Numbered from the stretch's first letter, positions 1 to 9,399 are shown. The stretch: DNA of 64,000 nt from Pseudomonadota bacterium (GCA_023438245.1 JAEXRD010000063.1:1-64000); one strand, 5' to 3'. Numbers and translations are program-made. Notes: generated from the sequence alone by a model not told the origin.

Positions 1-1015
1 CGAACCGGCCCAGCGCGGGCAGCAGGTCCTCCATGCAGGCGGGCGACCAGGTGCGCGCGCCCTCCGGCCCAAGGGGCAGGGCCATGAAGTCCGGGTGCCC
101 GGCCTTGACCTCGGCGAGCACGCCGCGCGGGCAGCCCACCGTGACCAGCCCGGCCCCGGCCCGCAGCGCGCCCAGCGCCGCCAGTTGCGCCGCGCCGGTG
201 AGGCCCTCGCTGCCGCCCAGCACCAGCACGTGCCCGGCCCGGCCCTTGTGCAGCTCCGGTGGCGGGGCCGCGAGCAGATCCAGCAGCGAGCCGTCCATGA
301 GATACTGGCCCGGCGGGGCGGCGTTCATCACGGCCAGCGGCAGGCCGATGTCGCGCACGTGGAGGTCGCCGGTGTAGGGCGCGGCGTGGGGCATGGCGGG
401 GCCGAGCTTGGCGGCGTGGAAGCACACCGTGGCGTCGGCGCGCACGGCCTCCGGCCTCGGCAGGCCGGTGTTGCCGTCCAGGCCCGAGGGCGTGTCCAGG
501 GCCAGCGTGAAGCAGGCCTCGGCAAGCTCGTTCATGGCCTGCACCAGTTCCTTGGCGCCGGGCTTCAGCTCGCCGGTGAACCCGGTGCCAAGCAGGCCGT
601 CCACAAGGATGTCCGGCACGCCGAATTCGGACAGCACACGGTCGAGCAGCGGCTCCACGCGCTCCGGCCTGTCCAGCGGGATGCGGCGGAAAGCCACCCC
701 GGCGCGCTCGGCGATGTTCCAGTGCAGGCGGGCCTCGGGCGAGTACCGGGCCTTGGCGTGGGTGTGCAGCACCAGCGCCTCGGCGCCCCGGTCGATGAGC
801 CTGCGGGCCAGCACGAAGGCGTCGCCGCCGTTGTTGCCGCCACCGGCGACGAGCAGCGCCTTGGCCCCGGAGAGCGGGCCGTAGGCCTTGCGCAACACGT
901 CCAGCGCGGCGCCGCCGGCGTTCTCCATGAGCAGCTCGGCGGGCAGGCCGAAGTCCTGGATGGCGGCGCGGTCCCAGGCGGCCATTTCGGCGGGTGTGGG
1001 CAGGGGAGTGGGCAT
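1..1015 (-). CDS. nnr: Bifunctional NAD(P)H-hydrate epimerase/dehydratase, C-terminus cut by window edge
   Basis: Repairs hydrated NADH and NADPH: the N-terminal YjeF-type domain epimerises the R and S hydrates and the C-terminal kinase-like domain dehydrates the S form using ADP or ATP. About 338 codons are visible from the ATG at 1015; the frame stays open to base 1, so the end of the dehydratase domain is missing. Seen: the epimerase signature GGGNNGGDAF near residue 65, a DGLLGTG loop near residue 140, and the start of the dehydratase domain with KGRAGHVLVLGGS followed by GALRAGAGLVTV. It lies 47 bases behind acpS on the same strand, probably in one operon with pdxJ, an arrangement common in deltaproteobacteria. 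The family call is firm; the intactness of the C-terminus cannot be judged. Confidence 0.93.
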   Translation of the reverse strand, partial: MPTPLPTPAEMAAWDRAAIQDFGLPAELLMENAGGAALDVLRKAYGPLSGAKALLVAGGGNNGGDAFVLARRLIDRGAEALVLHTHAKARYSPEARLHWNIAERAGVAFRRIPLDRPERVEPLLDRVLSEFGVPDILVDGLLGTGFTGELKPGAKELVQAMNELAEACFTLALDTPSGLDGNTGLPRPEAVRADATVCFHAAKLGPAMPHAAPYTGDLHVRDIGLPLAVMNAAPPGQYLMDGSLLDLLAAPPPELHKGRAGHVLVLGGSEGLTGAAQLAALGALRAGAGLVTVGCPRGVLAEVKAGHPDFMALPLGPEGARTWSPACMEDLLPALGRF

Positions 1016-1062
1016 GGACTGGCCTCCTAGCGCTGAAGTTCAGGAAGCGGAAAGAGGAAACG

Positions 1063-1443
1063 CTACGGCGCGCCCTCCAGGATCACCGTGGCGGCGGCCA
1101 CGTCGCGCCCGTGGGTGATGGACAGGTGCGCGCGGGTGACGCCAAGGGCCTCGGCGCGGGCCTTGGCCGCGTCATGCAGGCGCAGCTCCGGAGCGCCCGA
1201 GGGCAGGCGCACCACCTCGATGCTTTTCACCGTGACGCCCTCGGCGAAGCCGGTGCCCAGGGCCTTGGAGGCGGCCTCCTTGGCGGCGAAGCGGGCGGCC
1301 ACGTAGGGCGCGGCGTCGTTGGCGGGCATGCTGGCGGCCTCGGCGGCGGTGAGCACGCGGGAGGTGAAACGCTGGCCGAAACGCTCCAGCGAGCGGCGGA
1401 TGCGGTCCACCTCAGTGATGTCCAGTCCCACGCCCAGGATCAT
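1063..1443 (-). CDS. acpS: Holo-[acyl-carrier-protein] synthase
   Basis: Transfers the 4'-phosphopantetheine arm of coenzyme A to apo-acyl carrier protein, which fatty acid synthesis requires. The 126-residue product has the usual AcpS length. It shows the N-terminal GVGLDITEVDRI motif, whose aspartate binds magnesium, and the second signature RFAAKEAASKALGTG near residues 50-65, with the conserved glutamate and lysine present. The start ATG at 1443 lies 9 bases after the pdxJ stop, so the two are almost certainly cotranscribed. The pdxJ-acpS neighbour pair is widespread in proteobacteria and supports the assignment. No anomaly seen. Confidence 0.96.
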   Translation of the reverse strand: MILGVGLDITEVDRIRRSLERFGQRFTSRVLTAAEAASMPANDAAPYVAARFAAKEAASKALGTGFAEGVTVKSIEVVRLPSGAPELRLHDAAKARAEALGVTRAHLSITHGRDVAAATVILEGAP

Positions 1444-1452
1444 GCTGTTCCC

Positions 1453-2178
1453 TTAATCGGCGAAGCTGCGCAGGATGTCCACCATGTCGCGGGTGGCCTG
1501 GCGCACGCCGGTGAAGATGGCGCGGGACATGATGCTGTGGCCGATGGAGTACTCGCAGATGCCGGGCACGTTCTTGAACGGGTAGATGTTGACGTAGTTG
1601 AGCCCGTGGCCCAGGTTCACCTTCAGGCCCAGCTCCTGGGCGTGCACGATGCCTTTCAGGATCTTGTCCAGCTCGGCGCGCACCTGGGAGGGCGTCTTGG
1701 CGTCGGCGTAGTGGCCGGTGTGGATCTCGACGTACTGCGCCCCGGTCTTGGCCGCGGCGTCGATCTGCCGGAAGTCGGCGTCGATGAACAGGCTGGCCTC
1801 GATCTCCTGGGCCAGCAGCGGGGCCAGGTAGGCGGAGAGTTCGCCCTCGCGCCCGATGCAGTTGAGCCCCCCCTCGGTGGTGAGCTCCTGGCGCTTTTCC
1901 GGCACCAGGCATACGGTGTGGGGGCGGATCTTGAGCGCGATGCCCTGCATCTCGGCGGTGGCGGCCATTTCCAGGTTCAGCTTGGTGTTCAGCGTGCGGC
2001 GGATGATCTCCACGTCGCGGTCCTGGATGTGGCGGCGGTCCTCGCGCAGGTGCACGATGATGCCCGTGGCCCCGCCCAGCTCGGCCTCGGCGGCGGCGGC
2101 GGCGGGTTCGGGCTCGTGGCCCATGCGGGCCTGGCGCAGGGTGGCCACGTGGTCGACATTGACGCAGAGCAGGGGCAT
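1453..2178 (-). CDS. pdxJ: Pyridoxine 5'-phosphate synthase
   Basis: Condenses 3-amino-2-oxopropyl phosphate with 1-deoxyxylulose 5-phosphate to pyridoxine 5'-phosphate, the last ring-forming step of DXP-dependent vitamin B6 synthesis. The 241-residue protein matches family length and opens with the typical [15 protein letters not shown] segment. Further on it has [16 protein letters not shown] and CLVPEKR, then HTGHYA and LGHGLNY, which line the phosphate- and substrate-binding rim of the TIM barrel. The ATG at 2178 follows a GGAGG ribosome site by about six bases. It is the first gene of the pdxJ-acpS-nnr group and is divergent from ugd across 159 bases. Confidence 0.97.
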   Translation of the reverse strand: MPLLCVNVDHVATLRQARMGHEPEPAAAAAEAELGGATGIIVHLREDRRHIQDRDVEIIRRTLNTKLNLEMAATAEMQGIALKIRPHTVCLVPEKRQELTTEGGLNCIGREGELSAYLAPLLAQEIEASLFIDADFRQIDAAAKTGAQYVEIHTGHYADAKTPSQVRAELDKILKGIVHAQELGLKVNLGHGLNYVNIYPFKNVPGICEYSIGHSIMSRAIFTGVRQATRDMVDILRSFAD

Positions 2179-2265
2179 GGCGTCCTCCGGATGTTTGGGT
2201 TCGCTCCGGGAATCCTACGCGTTCCCGGTGTGCTTGGCAACGCCGGGCTTGAGGCGCGGACCTCG

Positions 2266-2295
2266 TTGACAGGAAAGGCGGGGCTTTGGTACTCG
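2266..2295 (+). promoter_or_regulatory. Possible sigma-70 promoter of ugd
   Basis: A perfect TTGACA stands at 2266-2271 in the divergent pdxJ-ugd spacer, followed after 18 bases by a poor -10 candidate, TACTCG. Distance and orientation fit transcription of ugd, but the weak -10 keeps confidence low. Confidence 0.35.
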
Positions 2296-2337
2296 CTAGA
2301 CGCCCGCGAAATGGGTGAAGAACATACAGGAGCCTGC

Positions 2338-3675
2338 ATGAACGTCTGCATTGTCGGCACCGGCTACGTCGGGCTGGTCACCGCAGCCTGCCTCTCTGAG
2401 ATGGGCAACCACGTGCGCTGCGTGGATGTGAGCGAAACGGTGGTGGAGACCCTGCGCGCAGGGAAGGTCCACATTTTCGAGCCGGGGCTGGAGGAACTGG
2501 TGCGCCGTAACTGCGCCGAGGGCCGCCTCATCTTCACCACCAGCCTGGCCGAGGGCCTGCACACCGGCAGCGGCCCGGCGGAGTTCGCGTTCATCTGCGT
2601 GGGCACGCCCTCCGGCGACGACGGCGTGTGCGACCTGTGCTACGTGGACGCCGTGGCGCGCGAGATCGGCCAGGTCATGGCCCACCCGCTCATCGTGGTG
2701 AACAAGTCCACCGTGCCTGTTGGCACCGCCGACCGCGTGCGCGCCATTGTCGAGGGCGAGCTGAAGGCCCGCGGGGCCGCCGTGGAGTTCGACGTGGTGT
2801 CCAACCCCGAATTCCTCAAGGAAGGCGACGCGGTGAAGGACTTCATGAAGCCCGACCGCGTGGTGGTGGGCACCGAGAACCCCAAGAGCGCGGAGATGCT
2901 CAAGGCGCTTTACGCGCCCTTCGCCCGCAGCCGCGAGAAGCTCATCGTCATGCGCACCAGAAGCGCGGAGATGACCAAGTACGCCGCCAACTGCATGCTG
3001 GCCACCAAGATCAGCTTCATCAACGAGGTGGCCAACATCTGCGAGCGCGTGGGCGCGGACGTGAGCGAGGTGCGCCTGGGCATCGGCAGCGACCACCGCA
3101 TCGGCTACGACTTCATCTACCCCGGCGTGGGCTACGGCGGCTCCTGCTTTCCCAAGGACGTGAAGGCCTTCCTGGCCACCGCGCGCGACCACGGCTACGA
3201 GGCCGCGCTCATCGCCGCGGTGGACGCCGTGAACGCCCGCCAGAAGACCGTGCTGGCCGAAAAGGTCATCAACTACTTCGCGCCGCTGGGCGGTGTGGCG
3301 GGCAAGACCCTGGCGCTCTGGGGCTTGGCCTTCAAGGCCAACACCGACGACGTGCGCGAGGCCCCGGCCTTCGAGATCATCCGCGCGCTGGCCGCCCGGG
3401 GCATGAAGGTGCGCGCCTTCGACCCCATCGCCGGAGAGCGCTCCCGCGCGGAACTTGCGGACGTGCCGGGCGTTCAGATCGTGTCCGGCCAGTACGAGGC
3501 CGTGGCCGGTGCGCACGGCCTGGCCGTGGTGACCGACTGGAACCAGTTCCGCAACCCGGACTTCGCGGGCATTGCCAAGAGCCTGGCCGAGCCGGTGGTC
3601 TTCGATGGCCGCAACCTGTACCAGGCCGACATCCTGACGCGCTTCGGGCTCAGGCATTTCGGCATCGGCCGGTAG
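2338..3675 (+). CDS. ugd: UDP-glucose 6-dehydrogenase
   Basis: Oxidises UDP-glucose twice with NAD+ to UDP-glucuronate, a precursor for surface polysaccharides and modified lipid A sugars; it acts in the cytoplasm. The 445-residue protein has the N-terminal Rossmann motif GTGYVGL at residues 7-13, a central dimerisation helix region, and the catalytic motif GYGGSCFPKD with the nucleophile at Cys270. The ATG at 2338 is chosen because AGGAG lies six bases before it and the Rossmann motif begins directly after it; the frame is open further upstream but that part looks noncoding. No polysaccharide genes adjoin it, so its pathway role here is open. A strong hairpin follows the stop. Confidence 0.96.
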   Translation: MNVCIVGTGYVGLVTAACLSEMGNHVRCVDVSETVVETLRAGKVHIFEPGLEELVRRNCAEGRLIFTTSLAEGLHTGSGPAEFAFICVGTPSGDDGVCDLCYVDAVAREIGQVMAHPLIVVNKSTVPVGTADRVRAIVEGELKARGAAVEFDVVSNPEFLKEGDAVKDFMKPDRVVVGTENPKSAEMLKALYAPFARSREKLIVMRTRSAEMTKYAANCMLATKISFINEVANICERVGADVSEVRLGIGSDHRIGYDFIYPGVGYGGSCFPKDVKAFLATARDHGYEAALIAAVDAVNARQKTVLAEKVINYFAPLGGVAGKTLALWGLAFKANTDDVREAPAFEIIRALAARGMKVRAFDPIAGERSRAELADVPGVQIVSGQYEAVAGAHGLAVVTDWNQFRNPDFAGIAKSLAEPVVFDGRNLYQADILTRFGLRHFGIGR

Positions 3676-3694
3676 ACGGGAACCCGAAAAAGCG

Positions 3695-3729
3695 AAACGG
3701 CCCGCCGGGTATGTCCTGGCGGGCCGTTT
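3695..3729. terminator. Hairpin terminator between ugd and the convergent small gene
   Basis: A perfect 12-base stem, AAACGGCCCGCC at 3695-3706 pairing with 3718-3729, with an 11-base loop, sits between the convergent stops of ugd and the 72-residue gene. A and T at the stem ends would give short U runs in both directions, so it may serve both. Confidence 0.75.
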
Positions 3730-3748
3730 ATGTTCGTGGGGTAGGGGG

Positions 3749-3967
3749 TTAGCGCAGCTCGCCCCGGCCGGAGCGCACCTGCAGCTCCTGCAGGATGAGT
3801 CGCTCGTACTCCGGGTGCATGGCGTCGTCGGGCTGGGCGTCGCCGCTGGCCAGCAGCTTGGCCAGGTGCTGGGTCTCTTCCCAGAAATCGAGCAGCTCGT
3901 CGTCGCCCAGGGATTTGATCTGCTCTTCGAGGGAATAATCGTCTGTGGATTCCGCGAATTGGCCCAT
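3749..3967 (-). CDS. Small acidic hypothetical protein
   Basis: A 72-residue acidic protein that I do not recognise. It has no signal peptide, membrane segment or cysteine. Sequence features are SLEEQIKSLGDDELLDFWEE near residues 12-31 and a helical C-terminal half ending in RSGRGELR. The ATG at 3967 is chosen because the protein then has a compact, plausibly folded length; the frame is open for a long way upstream, but there it lies over mfd on the other strand and is a shadow. The gene converges on ugd across a bidirectional terminator and is divergent to cheW, whose sigma-28-like promoter starts only 20 bases from its start codon. A link to chemotaxis is possible but unsupported. Confidence 0.55.
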   Translation of the reverse strand: MGQFAESTDDYSLEEQIKSLGDDELLDFWEETQHLAKLLASGDAQPDDAMHPEYERLILQELQVRSGRGELR

Positions 3968-3987
3968 GCTTCTTGAAGTCCTCGCTG

Positions 3988-4015
3988 TAAAGTTTCCCCG
4001 GCTCAATGCCGAATG
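3988..4015 (+). promoter_or_regulatory. Sigma-28 (FliA)-like promoter upstream of cheW
   Basis: TAAAGTTT at 3988-3995 is an exact match to the sigma-28 -35 element. After 12 bases comes GCCGAATG at 4008-4015, which matches the first five bases of the -10 consensus GCCGATAA. Enterobacterial sites have 11 bases between the octamers. Transcription from here would leave a leader of about 200 bases before cheW. A competing TTGACT at 4119-4124 lacks a good -10. Confidence 0.5.
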
Positions 4016-4222
4016 GACGTCGTGACCATAGACGTTTCCGCAGGCCCAGTCAAACCGGGTCGGGCGGGTCGTTTTTCCGGAATTTTCATAATAGAACGGT
4101 GGCGTCACGTGAATCGCGTTGACTTTGCAGCCTTTCCCTGCGAAAGATTGTGAACTGGGCGATCGCCACGCATCGGGCTGAGCCGCCAGGGGCCCAGCGC
4201 GGACAACAAGGAGCTGACATCT

Positions 4223-4699
4223 ATGGAAGAAAACGTTCGCCGCCAGGATGACACGCTGATCCAGCTGGTCACCTTCAGTATCGGTGAAGAAGAGTTCGGG
4301 GTGGATATCCTCAAGGTGCAGGAGATCATCCGCACCATGGAGATCACCCGCGTGCCGCGCGCTCCGGAGTTCGTGGAGGGCGTCATCAACCTGCGCGGCA
4401 AGGTCATCCCCATCATCGACCTGCGCCGTCGCTTCAAGCTGGCCGACCGCGCCCACGACAAGCACACCCGCATCATCGTCATCGAGATCAGCAGCATGGT
4501 GGTGGGCTTCGTGGTCGATTCCGTGGCCGAGGTGCTGCGCATTCCCTCCAACACCGTGGAGCCGCCTCCGCCGGTTGTGTCCGGACTGGATTCCGAGTAC
4601 ATCAGCGGCGTCGGCAAGCTGGAGGACCGGCTGCTCATCCTGCTGGACCTGAACAAGCTTCTGAGCAGCGACGAGCACGCGGCCTTGGGCAGCGTGTAG
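4223..4699 (+). CDS. cheW: CheW-type chemotaxis coupling protein
   Basis: Adaptor that links chemoreceptors to the CheA kinase in cytoplasmic signalling arrays. The 158-residue protein is a single CheW domain: the opening QLVTFSIGEEEFGVDILKVQEIIR, then the hallmark NLRGKVIPIIDLRRRF near residues 56-71, and VVGFVVDSVAEVLRI with the receptor-facing strands. An AAGGAG site lies nine bases before the ATG at 4223. It stands alone between a sigma-28-like promoter and a strong terminator, so it appears to be monocistronic and coexpressed with flagellar genes. Other chemotaxis parts in this window (motAB, cheZ, a chemoreceptor) are elsewhere, so it need not serve the flagellar array. Confidence 0.94.
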   Translation: MEENVRRQDDTLIQLVTFSIGEEEFGVDILKVQEIIRTMEITRVPRAPEFVEGVINLRGKVIPIIDLRRRFKLADRAHDKHTRIIVIEISSMVVGFVVDSVAEVLRIPSNTVEPPPPVVSGLDSEYISGVGKLEDRLLILLDLNKLLSSDEHAALGSV

Positions 4700-4728
4700 C
4701 AGCCCCCTCTCCCAGCCAGGACCTTTCC

Positions 4729-4769
4729 GGGTCGCCGCCTCGCACGCGCGAAGCGGCGGCCCTTTTTTT
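4729..4769 (+). terminator. Rho-independent terminator after cheW
   Basis: Stem GGGTCGCCGC at 4729-4738 pairs with GCGGCGGCCC at 4753-4762 through one G-U wobble and is followed by seven T residues at 4763-4769. It closes the cheW transcript and isolates mfd. Confidence 0.9.
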
Positions 4770-4807
4770 GTCGTAAACGACGCGGCCTCCCCAGGTGGGA
4801 TGGCCGC

Positions 4808-7800
4808 GTGACGGAGTTTGCGGTGCTGTTTCCTCAGACCATGCAGGAATTCTTCCAGGGGCGGGGCGGGGCGCTTCGCGTGTTCAAGAGCGGCCCGGCC
4901 TCCCAGGCCCTGCTGGCCCACAGCCTGCGCGCCAACGGCCAGGAGGTCGTGCTCGTGGCCTCGGGCGCGCGCGAGTTCCGCGAGCTTGAAGCGTTGCTTC
5001 AACTTTTTTGCGGCGCGGGCGACGAGCTGACCCCGGCCTGGGACAGGGGTATCGTGACCCTGCCCCAGCACCTGCCCCGGCGGCCCACCGCCGAGGACTG
5101 GGCCGGGCGCTGGGCCGCGCTGCATTCCCTGCGCTTCGGGCGCAAGCCGCGCATCGTGCTCACCACCGTGGACAACCTGCTGCCCAAGTGGCCGCCGGTG
5201 GAGGTGGTGGACCAGAGCACGCTGACGCTGACCAAGGGCGAGGACCTCTCCCCGGACATGGTGCTGGACCAGGCCGTGTCCTGGGGCTACGTGCGCAGGC
5301 CCGTGGTCACCGCCGTGGGCGAGGTGGCCGTGCGCGGCGACATCCTGGACATCTACGCCCCGGGCTACGCCCTGCCCGTGCGCCTGGAGTTCTTCGGCGA
5401 CACGCTCGACGAGATCCGCCTGTTCGACCCGGGCACCCAGCGTTCGCGCGCGGACCTGCCCGAGGTGACGCTGCTGCCCGTGGCCCCCGGCGTGCTCAGC
5501 GTGGACACCATCGGCAGCGCCGTGGAGCACTGGCGGCGGCTGCGCGTCTCCGGCGCCATGACCAGCGCCGACGAGCAGGAGCTGCAGGACCGGGCCGAAC
5601 GCAGCGAAGGCATGGTCTGGCCCGGCCTGTTCTACCCCGAGGCCGTGACCCTGGACGCCTTTCTGCCCGCCGAGGGCGTGTATGTGCTGGCCTCCTCGGC
5701 GGACCTGCGCGCGCGCCTGGAGGACCAGCACGCGGCCTGGCGCGGCTTCCTGGAGCGCGAGGAGCAGGAGAGCGGCTGGCGCTGGCCGCTTTCGTCGCTC
5801 TGCTGGCCGGAGGAGCTGGCCCGCAAGGCCTGGCTGGGCAAGCGCCAGATTGTTTTCGAGGACCTGGTCATGGGCCAGGAGAAGCAGGGCATCGACCTGC
5901 CGGAGAAGCGCTTCGACAGCTTCCAGGACCTGTTCTGGCGGCCCGATGCCGCGCGCAGGCCCTGGACCGCGCTGATGACCGCGCTGAAGGATTGGAGCGA
6001 GGCCGGAAGCCAGGTGGTGCTGGCCTTCCACAACGACCGCTCGCGCCAGAAGTTCATGAAGCTGGTGGAGCAGGAGGGCCTCACCGTCCGCCAGAACTGG
6101 CAGCCCGGCGGACGCGGGGTGTGCGCGCTGGTGTCGCCGCTCAAGGCGGGCATGGAGCTGTCCTTCTGCGCGCTCACCGTGCTGCCGGAGAACATCCTCC
6201 AGCCCGAGGCCGCGCCCCAGGCCAGGACCGACCGGGCCAAGGCCTTCCAGGGCCTGTCGCGTTTCGACGACCTGGTCATCGACGACCTCATCGTGCACCG
6301 CGACTACGGCCTGTCGCGCTTCGGCGGGCTGCACCACCTGAAGATCGGCGCGGCGGCGGGCGACTACCTGCTGCTGTTCTTCGACGGCGAGGACAAGCTG
6401 TACCTGCCCGTGGACCGCTTGAACCTGGTGCAGCGCTTCAAGGGGCCGGAAGGGGCGGAGCCCAGGCTGGACCGGCTGGGCGGCAGCCTGTGGGCCAAGA
6501 GCACCGAGCGCGCGCGCAAGGCCATCGAGAAGATCGCCCAGGACCTGGTGGAGATGTACGCCTTCCGCCGCGTGGCCAAGGGCTATTCCTACGGCCCGCC
6601 GGGCGAGATGTACCGCGAGTTCGAGGCCACCTTCGGGTTCGAGGAGACCCCGGACCAGTCCCGGGCCATCGACGACGTGTTCGAGGACATGGCCAAGACC
6701 GAGCCCATGGACCGGCTGGTCTGCGGCGACGTGGGCTTCGGCAAGACCGAGGTGGCCCTGCGCGCGGCCTTCCGCGCCGTGCATGACGGCAGGCAGGTGG
6801 CGCTGCTATGTCCCACCACCGTGCTGGCCGAGCAGCATTTCCAGACCTTCACCCGGCGCATGGAGGGCTTTCCCATCCGCGTGGCCATGCTCAGCCGCTT
6901 CGTGCCGCCCAAGCGCCAGAAGCTCATCGCCCAGGCCGCCGCGCGTGGCGAGGTGGACATCCTCATCGGCACCCACCGCATGCTCTCCAGCGATGTGGAG
7001 CTGCCCAACCTGGGCCTGATGATCCTGGACGAGGAGCAGCGCTTCGGCGTCAAACATAAAGAAAAACTCAAGCTTCTGCGCAAGAACATCGACGTGCTGA
7101 CCCTCACGGCCACGCCCATTCCGCGCACGCTGCAGCTCTCGCTCTCCGGCATCCGGGGCCTGTCGGTCATCGAGACCCCGCCCGAGGACCGCAAGCCCGT
7201 GGAAACCGCGCTGGTGGAGCGTGACGACCAGCTGCTCAAGAACGTGCTGGAGCGCGAATTGTCTCGCGGCGGCCAGGTGTTCTGGGTGTACAACCGCGTG
7301 GAGGGCCTGGAGCAGGTGGCCGAGTACGTGCGCAAGCTGGCCCCCGGCGCCCGCGTGGGCATGGCGCATGGCCAGATGACCGAGCGCGCGCTTGAGGACG
7401 CCATGCACGGCTTCTGGCACAAGGAGCTGGACGTGCTGGTGTGCACCGCCATCGTGGAATCCGGCCTGGACTTCCCCAACGCCAACACGCTCATCGTGGA
7501 CCAGGCCCAGATGTTCGGCCTGGGCCAGCTGTACCAGCTGCGCGGCCGCGTGGGCCGCAGCGATCGCCAGGCCTACGCCTACTTCGTTGTGCCCAGCCTG
7601 GACCGCCTGGCCGAGATCTCCAAGCGCCGCCTGCGCATCATCCTGGAGCTGGACTACCTGGGCGCGGGCTTCCAGGTGGCCATGGAGGACCTGCGCCTGC
7701 GCGGGGCGGGCAACATCCTGGGTGAGGTGCAGAGCGGCCAGATCGCCCGCGTGGGCCTGGACCTGTTCCTGGAGATGCTGGAGGAGGAGGTGCGGCGCGT

Positions 7801-8320
7801 GCGCGGCGGCCCGGTGAAGGTGGAGACCGACCCGGAGCTGACCTTCGTGTTCGAGGCGCACCTGCCCGCCGACTACGTGCCCGATCCCAAGGAGCGCCTG
7901 CGCTACTACAAGGCCCTCTCCGCCGCCAAGAGCCAGCCGGTGCTGCTGGAGCTGGAGGGCGAGCTGCGCGACCGCTTCGGCCCGCTGCCGGAACATGCCC
8001 GGAACTTCCTGGCCGTGCTGGAGGCCAAGGGCGTGCTGGCGCGCCTGCAGGTGCTCAAGGCCGAGCTTTCGCCCGTGCGCGCTGTGCTGGCCTGGGGGCA
8101 GGACACCAGCGTGGTGTCGCCCGCGGCGCTGGTGGAGTGGGTGGGCAAGCGGCCCGGCAAGGCCCGCCTGCTGCCGCCCACCAAGCTGGAATTGCGCTAC
8201 CCCGAAGGTCTGGACGTTGCCGCTGGCTTGGAGTACCTGCGTGGGGAGCTGGAATCGCTGCTGGAGTCCGCCGTGCAATCGCCGGGCGGGGCTGCCGGCG
8301 GCAAGCCGGGGGGAAGATGA
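4808..8320 (+). CDS. mfd: Transcription-repair coupling factor
   Basis: DNA translocase that removes RNA polymerase stalled at lesions and recruits UvrA for transcription-coupled repair. The 1170-residue protein has the family layout: UvrB-like N-terminal part, the RNA-polymerase interacting CarD-like domain at about residues 485-555, a superfamily 2 motor with Walker A GDVGFGKTE near 640 and the DEEQRFG box near 740, then HGQM and QLRGRVGR in the second RecA lobe, and a C-terminal TRCF domain. The GTG at 4808 is used because a GGTGGGA site precedes it; an in-frame ATG eleven codons later is the alternative. Its TGA overlaps the ATG of the next gene by four bases, implying coupling with the following folding factor. 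Confidence 0.97.
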   Translation: MTEFAVLFPQTMQEFFQGRGGALRVFKSGPASQALLAHSLRANGQEVVLVASGAREFRELEALLQLFCGAGDELTPAWDRGIVTLPQHLPRRPTAEDWAGRWAALHSLRFGRKPRIVLTTVDNLLPKWPPVEVVDQSTLTLTKGEDLSPDMVLDQAVSWGYVRRPVVTAVGEVAVRGDILDIYAPGYALPVRLEFFGDTLDEIRLFDPGTQRSRADLPEVTLLPVAPGVLSVDTIGSAVEHWRRLRVSGAMTSADEQELQDRAERSEGMVWPGLFYPEAVTLDAFLPAEGVYVLASSADLRARLEDQHAAWRGFLEREEQESGWRWPLSSLCWPEELARKAWLGKRQIVFEDLVMGQEKQGIDLPEKRFDSFQDLFWRPDAARRPWTALMTALKDWSEAGSQVVLAFHNDRSRQKFMKLVEQEGLTVRQNWQPGGRGVCALVSPLKAGMELSFCALTVLPENILQPEAAPQARTDRAKAFQGLSRFDDLVIDDLIVHRDYGLSRFGGLHHLKIGAAAGDYLLLFFDGEDKLYLPVDRLNLVQRFKGPEGAEPRLDRLGGSLWAKSTERARKAIEKIAQDLVEMYAFRRVAKGYSYGPPGEMYREFEATFGFEETPDQSRAIDDVFEDMAKTEPMDRLVCGDVGFGKTEVALRAAFRAVHDGRQVALLCPTTVLAEQHFQTFTRRMEGFPIRVAMLSRFVPPKRQKLIAQAAARGEVDILIGTHRMLSSDVELPNLGLMILDEEQRFGVKHKEKLKLLRKNIDVLTLTATPIPRTLQLSLSGIRGLSVIETPPEDRKPVETALVERDDQLLKNVLERELSRGGQVFWVYNRVEGLEQVAEYVRKLAPGARVGMAHGQMTERALEDAMHGFWHKELDVLVCTAIVESGLDFPNANTLIVDQAQMFGLGQLYQLRGRVGRSDRQAYAYFVVPSLDRLAEISKRRLRIILELDYLGAGFQVAMEDLRLRGAGNILGEVQSGQIARVGLDLFLEMLEEEVRRVRGGPVKVETDPELTFVFEAHLPADYVPDPKERLRYYKALSAAKSQPVLLELEGELRDRFGPLPEHARNFLAVLEAKGVLARLQVLKAELSPVRAVLAWGQDTSVVSPAALVEWVGKRPGKARLLPPTKLELRYPEGLDVAAGLEYLRGELESLLESAVQSPGGAAGGKPGGR

Positions 8321-9318
8321 GACGTTTCGCGGCGCTGGCGCTGCTCTTCGGCATGCTTGCAGGCCTGGGCTGCGGACGCGGCAACGGGGAAGAGGTGGGC
8401 GTGGTGGCCAAGGTCAATGGCCGCCCCATCTCCCTTTCCATGCTGGAGTTCCAGTACGACATCCAGCAGTTCGAGGCCTTCTCCGGAGCGCTGCCCACCG
8501 TGGGCGCCCTGCGCGAGGCCTACGGCCGCATCCTGGGCTCGCTCATCGCCCAGGAGCTGGTGAGCCAGGAGCTGGAGAAGCGCAGCCAGCAGGTCTCCGA
8601 CGACGAGCTGAGGGAGGCCGAGGCCAAGATCCGCGCCGACTATCCGGACGACACCTTCGAGCAAATGCTCGCCGACGAGTTCATCGACCTGGCCATGTGG
8701 CGCAAGCACCTGCGCTACGTGGTGGCCGTGGAGAAGTTCCAGCGCCTGGTGCTCCGGCCCCAGGTGCACATCGACTACCGCGAGGCGGAAAGCTACTACC
8801 GCGAGCACCTGAGCGAGTTCCGCCAGCCCGAGCGGCTGCGGCTCATCGTGGCGCGGGGCCAGACCAAGGAAATGGTGGACAAGGCCCTGGAGCTGTACAA
8901 GTCCCAGAAGAATCTCCAGGCGGTGGAGGCGGCCGTTCCCGGTGCGCAGCTGCGCGAGTCCACGGTGAGCCGGGAGCTGCTGCCCAAGGCCTGGGCCGAC
9001 GCCCTGGACGCCTCGCGCGGGGCGGGCTCGCCGGTGGTGGTGGGCGACCGCTACGGCTTCGAGGGTTTGCTGGTGCTGGAAAAGCTGCCCGCGCACACCC
9101 AGGACCCCACCGAGGCCTACCCGGTCATCGAGGCCGCGCTGGTGGAGACCAAGGTGCGCCAGGTCTTCGAGGCCTGGCTGGCCAAGGCCGTGGACGCCTC
9201 GGTGATCCAGGTCAGCTCGCGCATCCTGCACAAGCAGGACGACGAGGACCTGCCTCCGGACGCCACGGGCGCGGACCAGGAGAACGCGACCATTGCCAGC
9301 GGCAACGAGACCGGCTAA
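8317..9318 (+). CDS. SurA/PrsA-like peptidyl-prolyl isomerase family lipoprotein
   Basis: Probable periplasmic chaperone related to SurA and PrsA. The 333-residue product begins with a signal sequence ending LAGLGCGRG; Cys20 or so could be lipidated, although the lipobox is not ideal. After it comes the SurA N-terminal pattern VVAKVNGRPISLSMLE and a helical region with QELVSQELEKRSQQV. The later parvulin-like portion is weak: a few strands and helices can be recognised but the usual catalytic histidine and cysteine motifs are not evident, so it may act only as a chaperone. The ATG at 8317 overlaps the mfd stop as ATGA. It lies directly before surA, so two related folding factors are encoded in tandem. 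Confidence 0.8.
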   Translation: MRRFAALALLFGMLAGLGCGRGNGEEVGVVAKVNGRPISLSMLEFQYDIQQFEAFSGALPTVGALREAYGRILGSLIAQELVSQELEKRSQQVSDDELREAEAKIRADYPDDTFEQMLADEFIDLAMWRKHLRYVVAVEKFQRLVLRPQVHIDYREAESYYREHLSEFRQPERLRLIVARGQTKEMVDKALELYKSQKNLQAVEAAVPGAQLRESTVSRELLPKAWADALDASRGAGSPVVVGDRYGFEGLLVLEKLPAHTQDPTEAYPVIEAALVETKVRQVFEAWLAKAVDASVIQVSSRILHKQDDEDLPPDATGADQENATIASGNETG

Positions 9319-9399
9319 GAACACTGGATGCGGTCGCGAAACGAGCCGCGCAACACGGTCTTCCACGCGGACCAAGCCGCGCACGAGGTTGATTCGAGC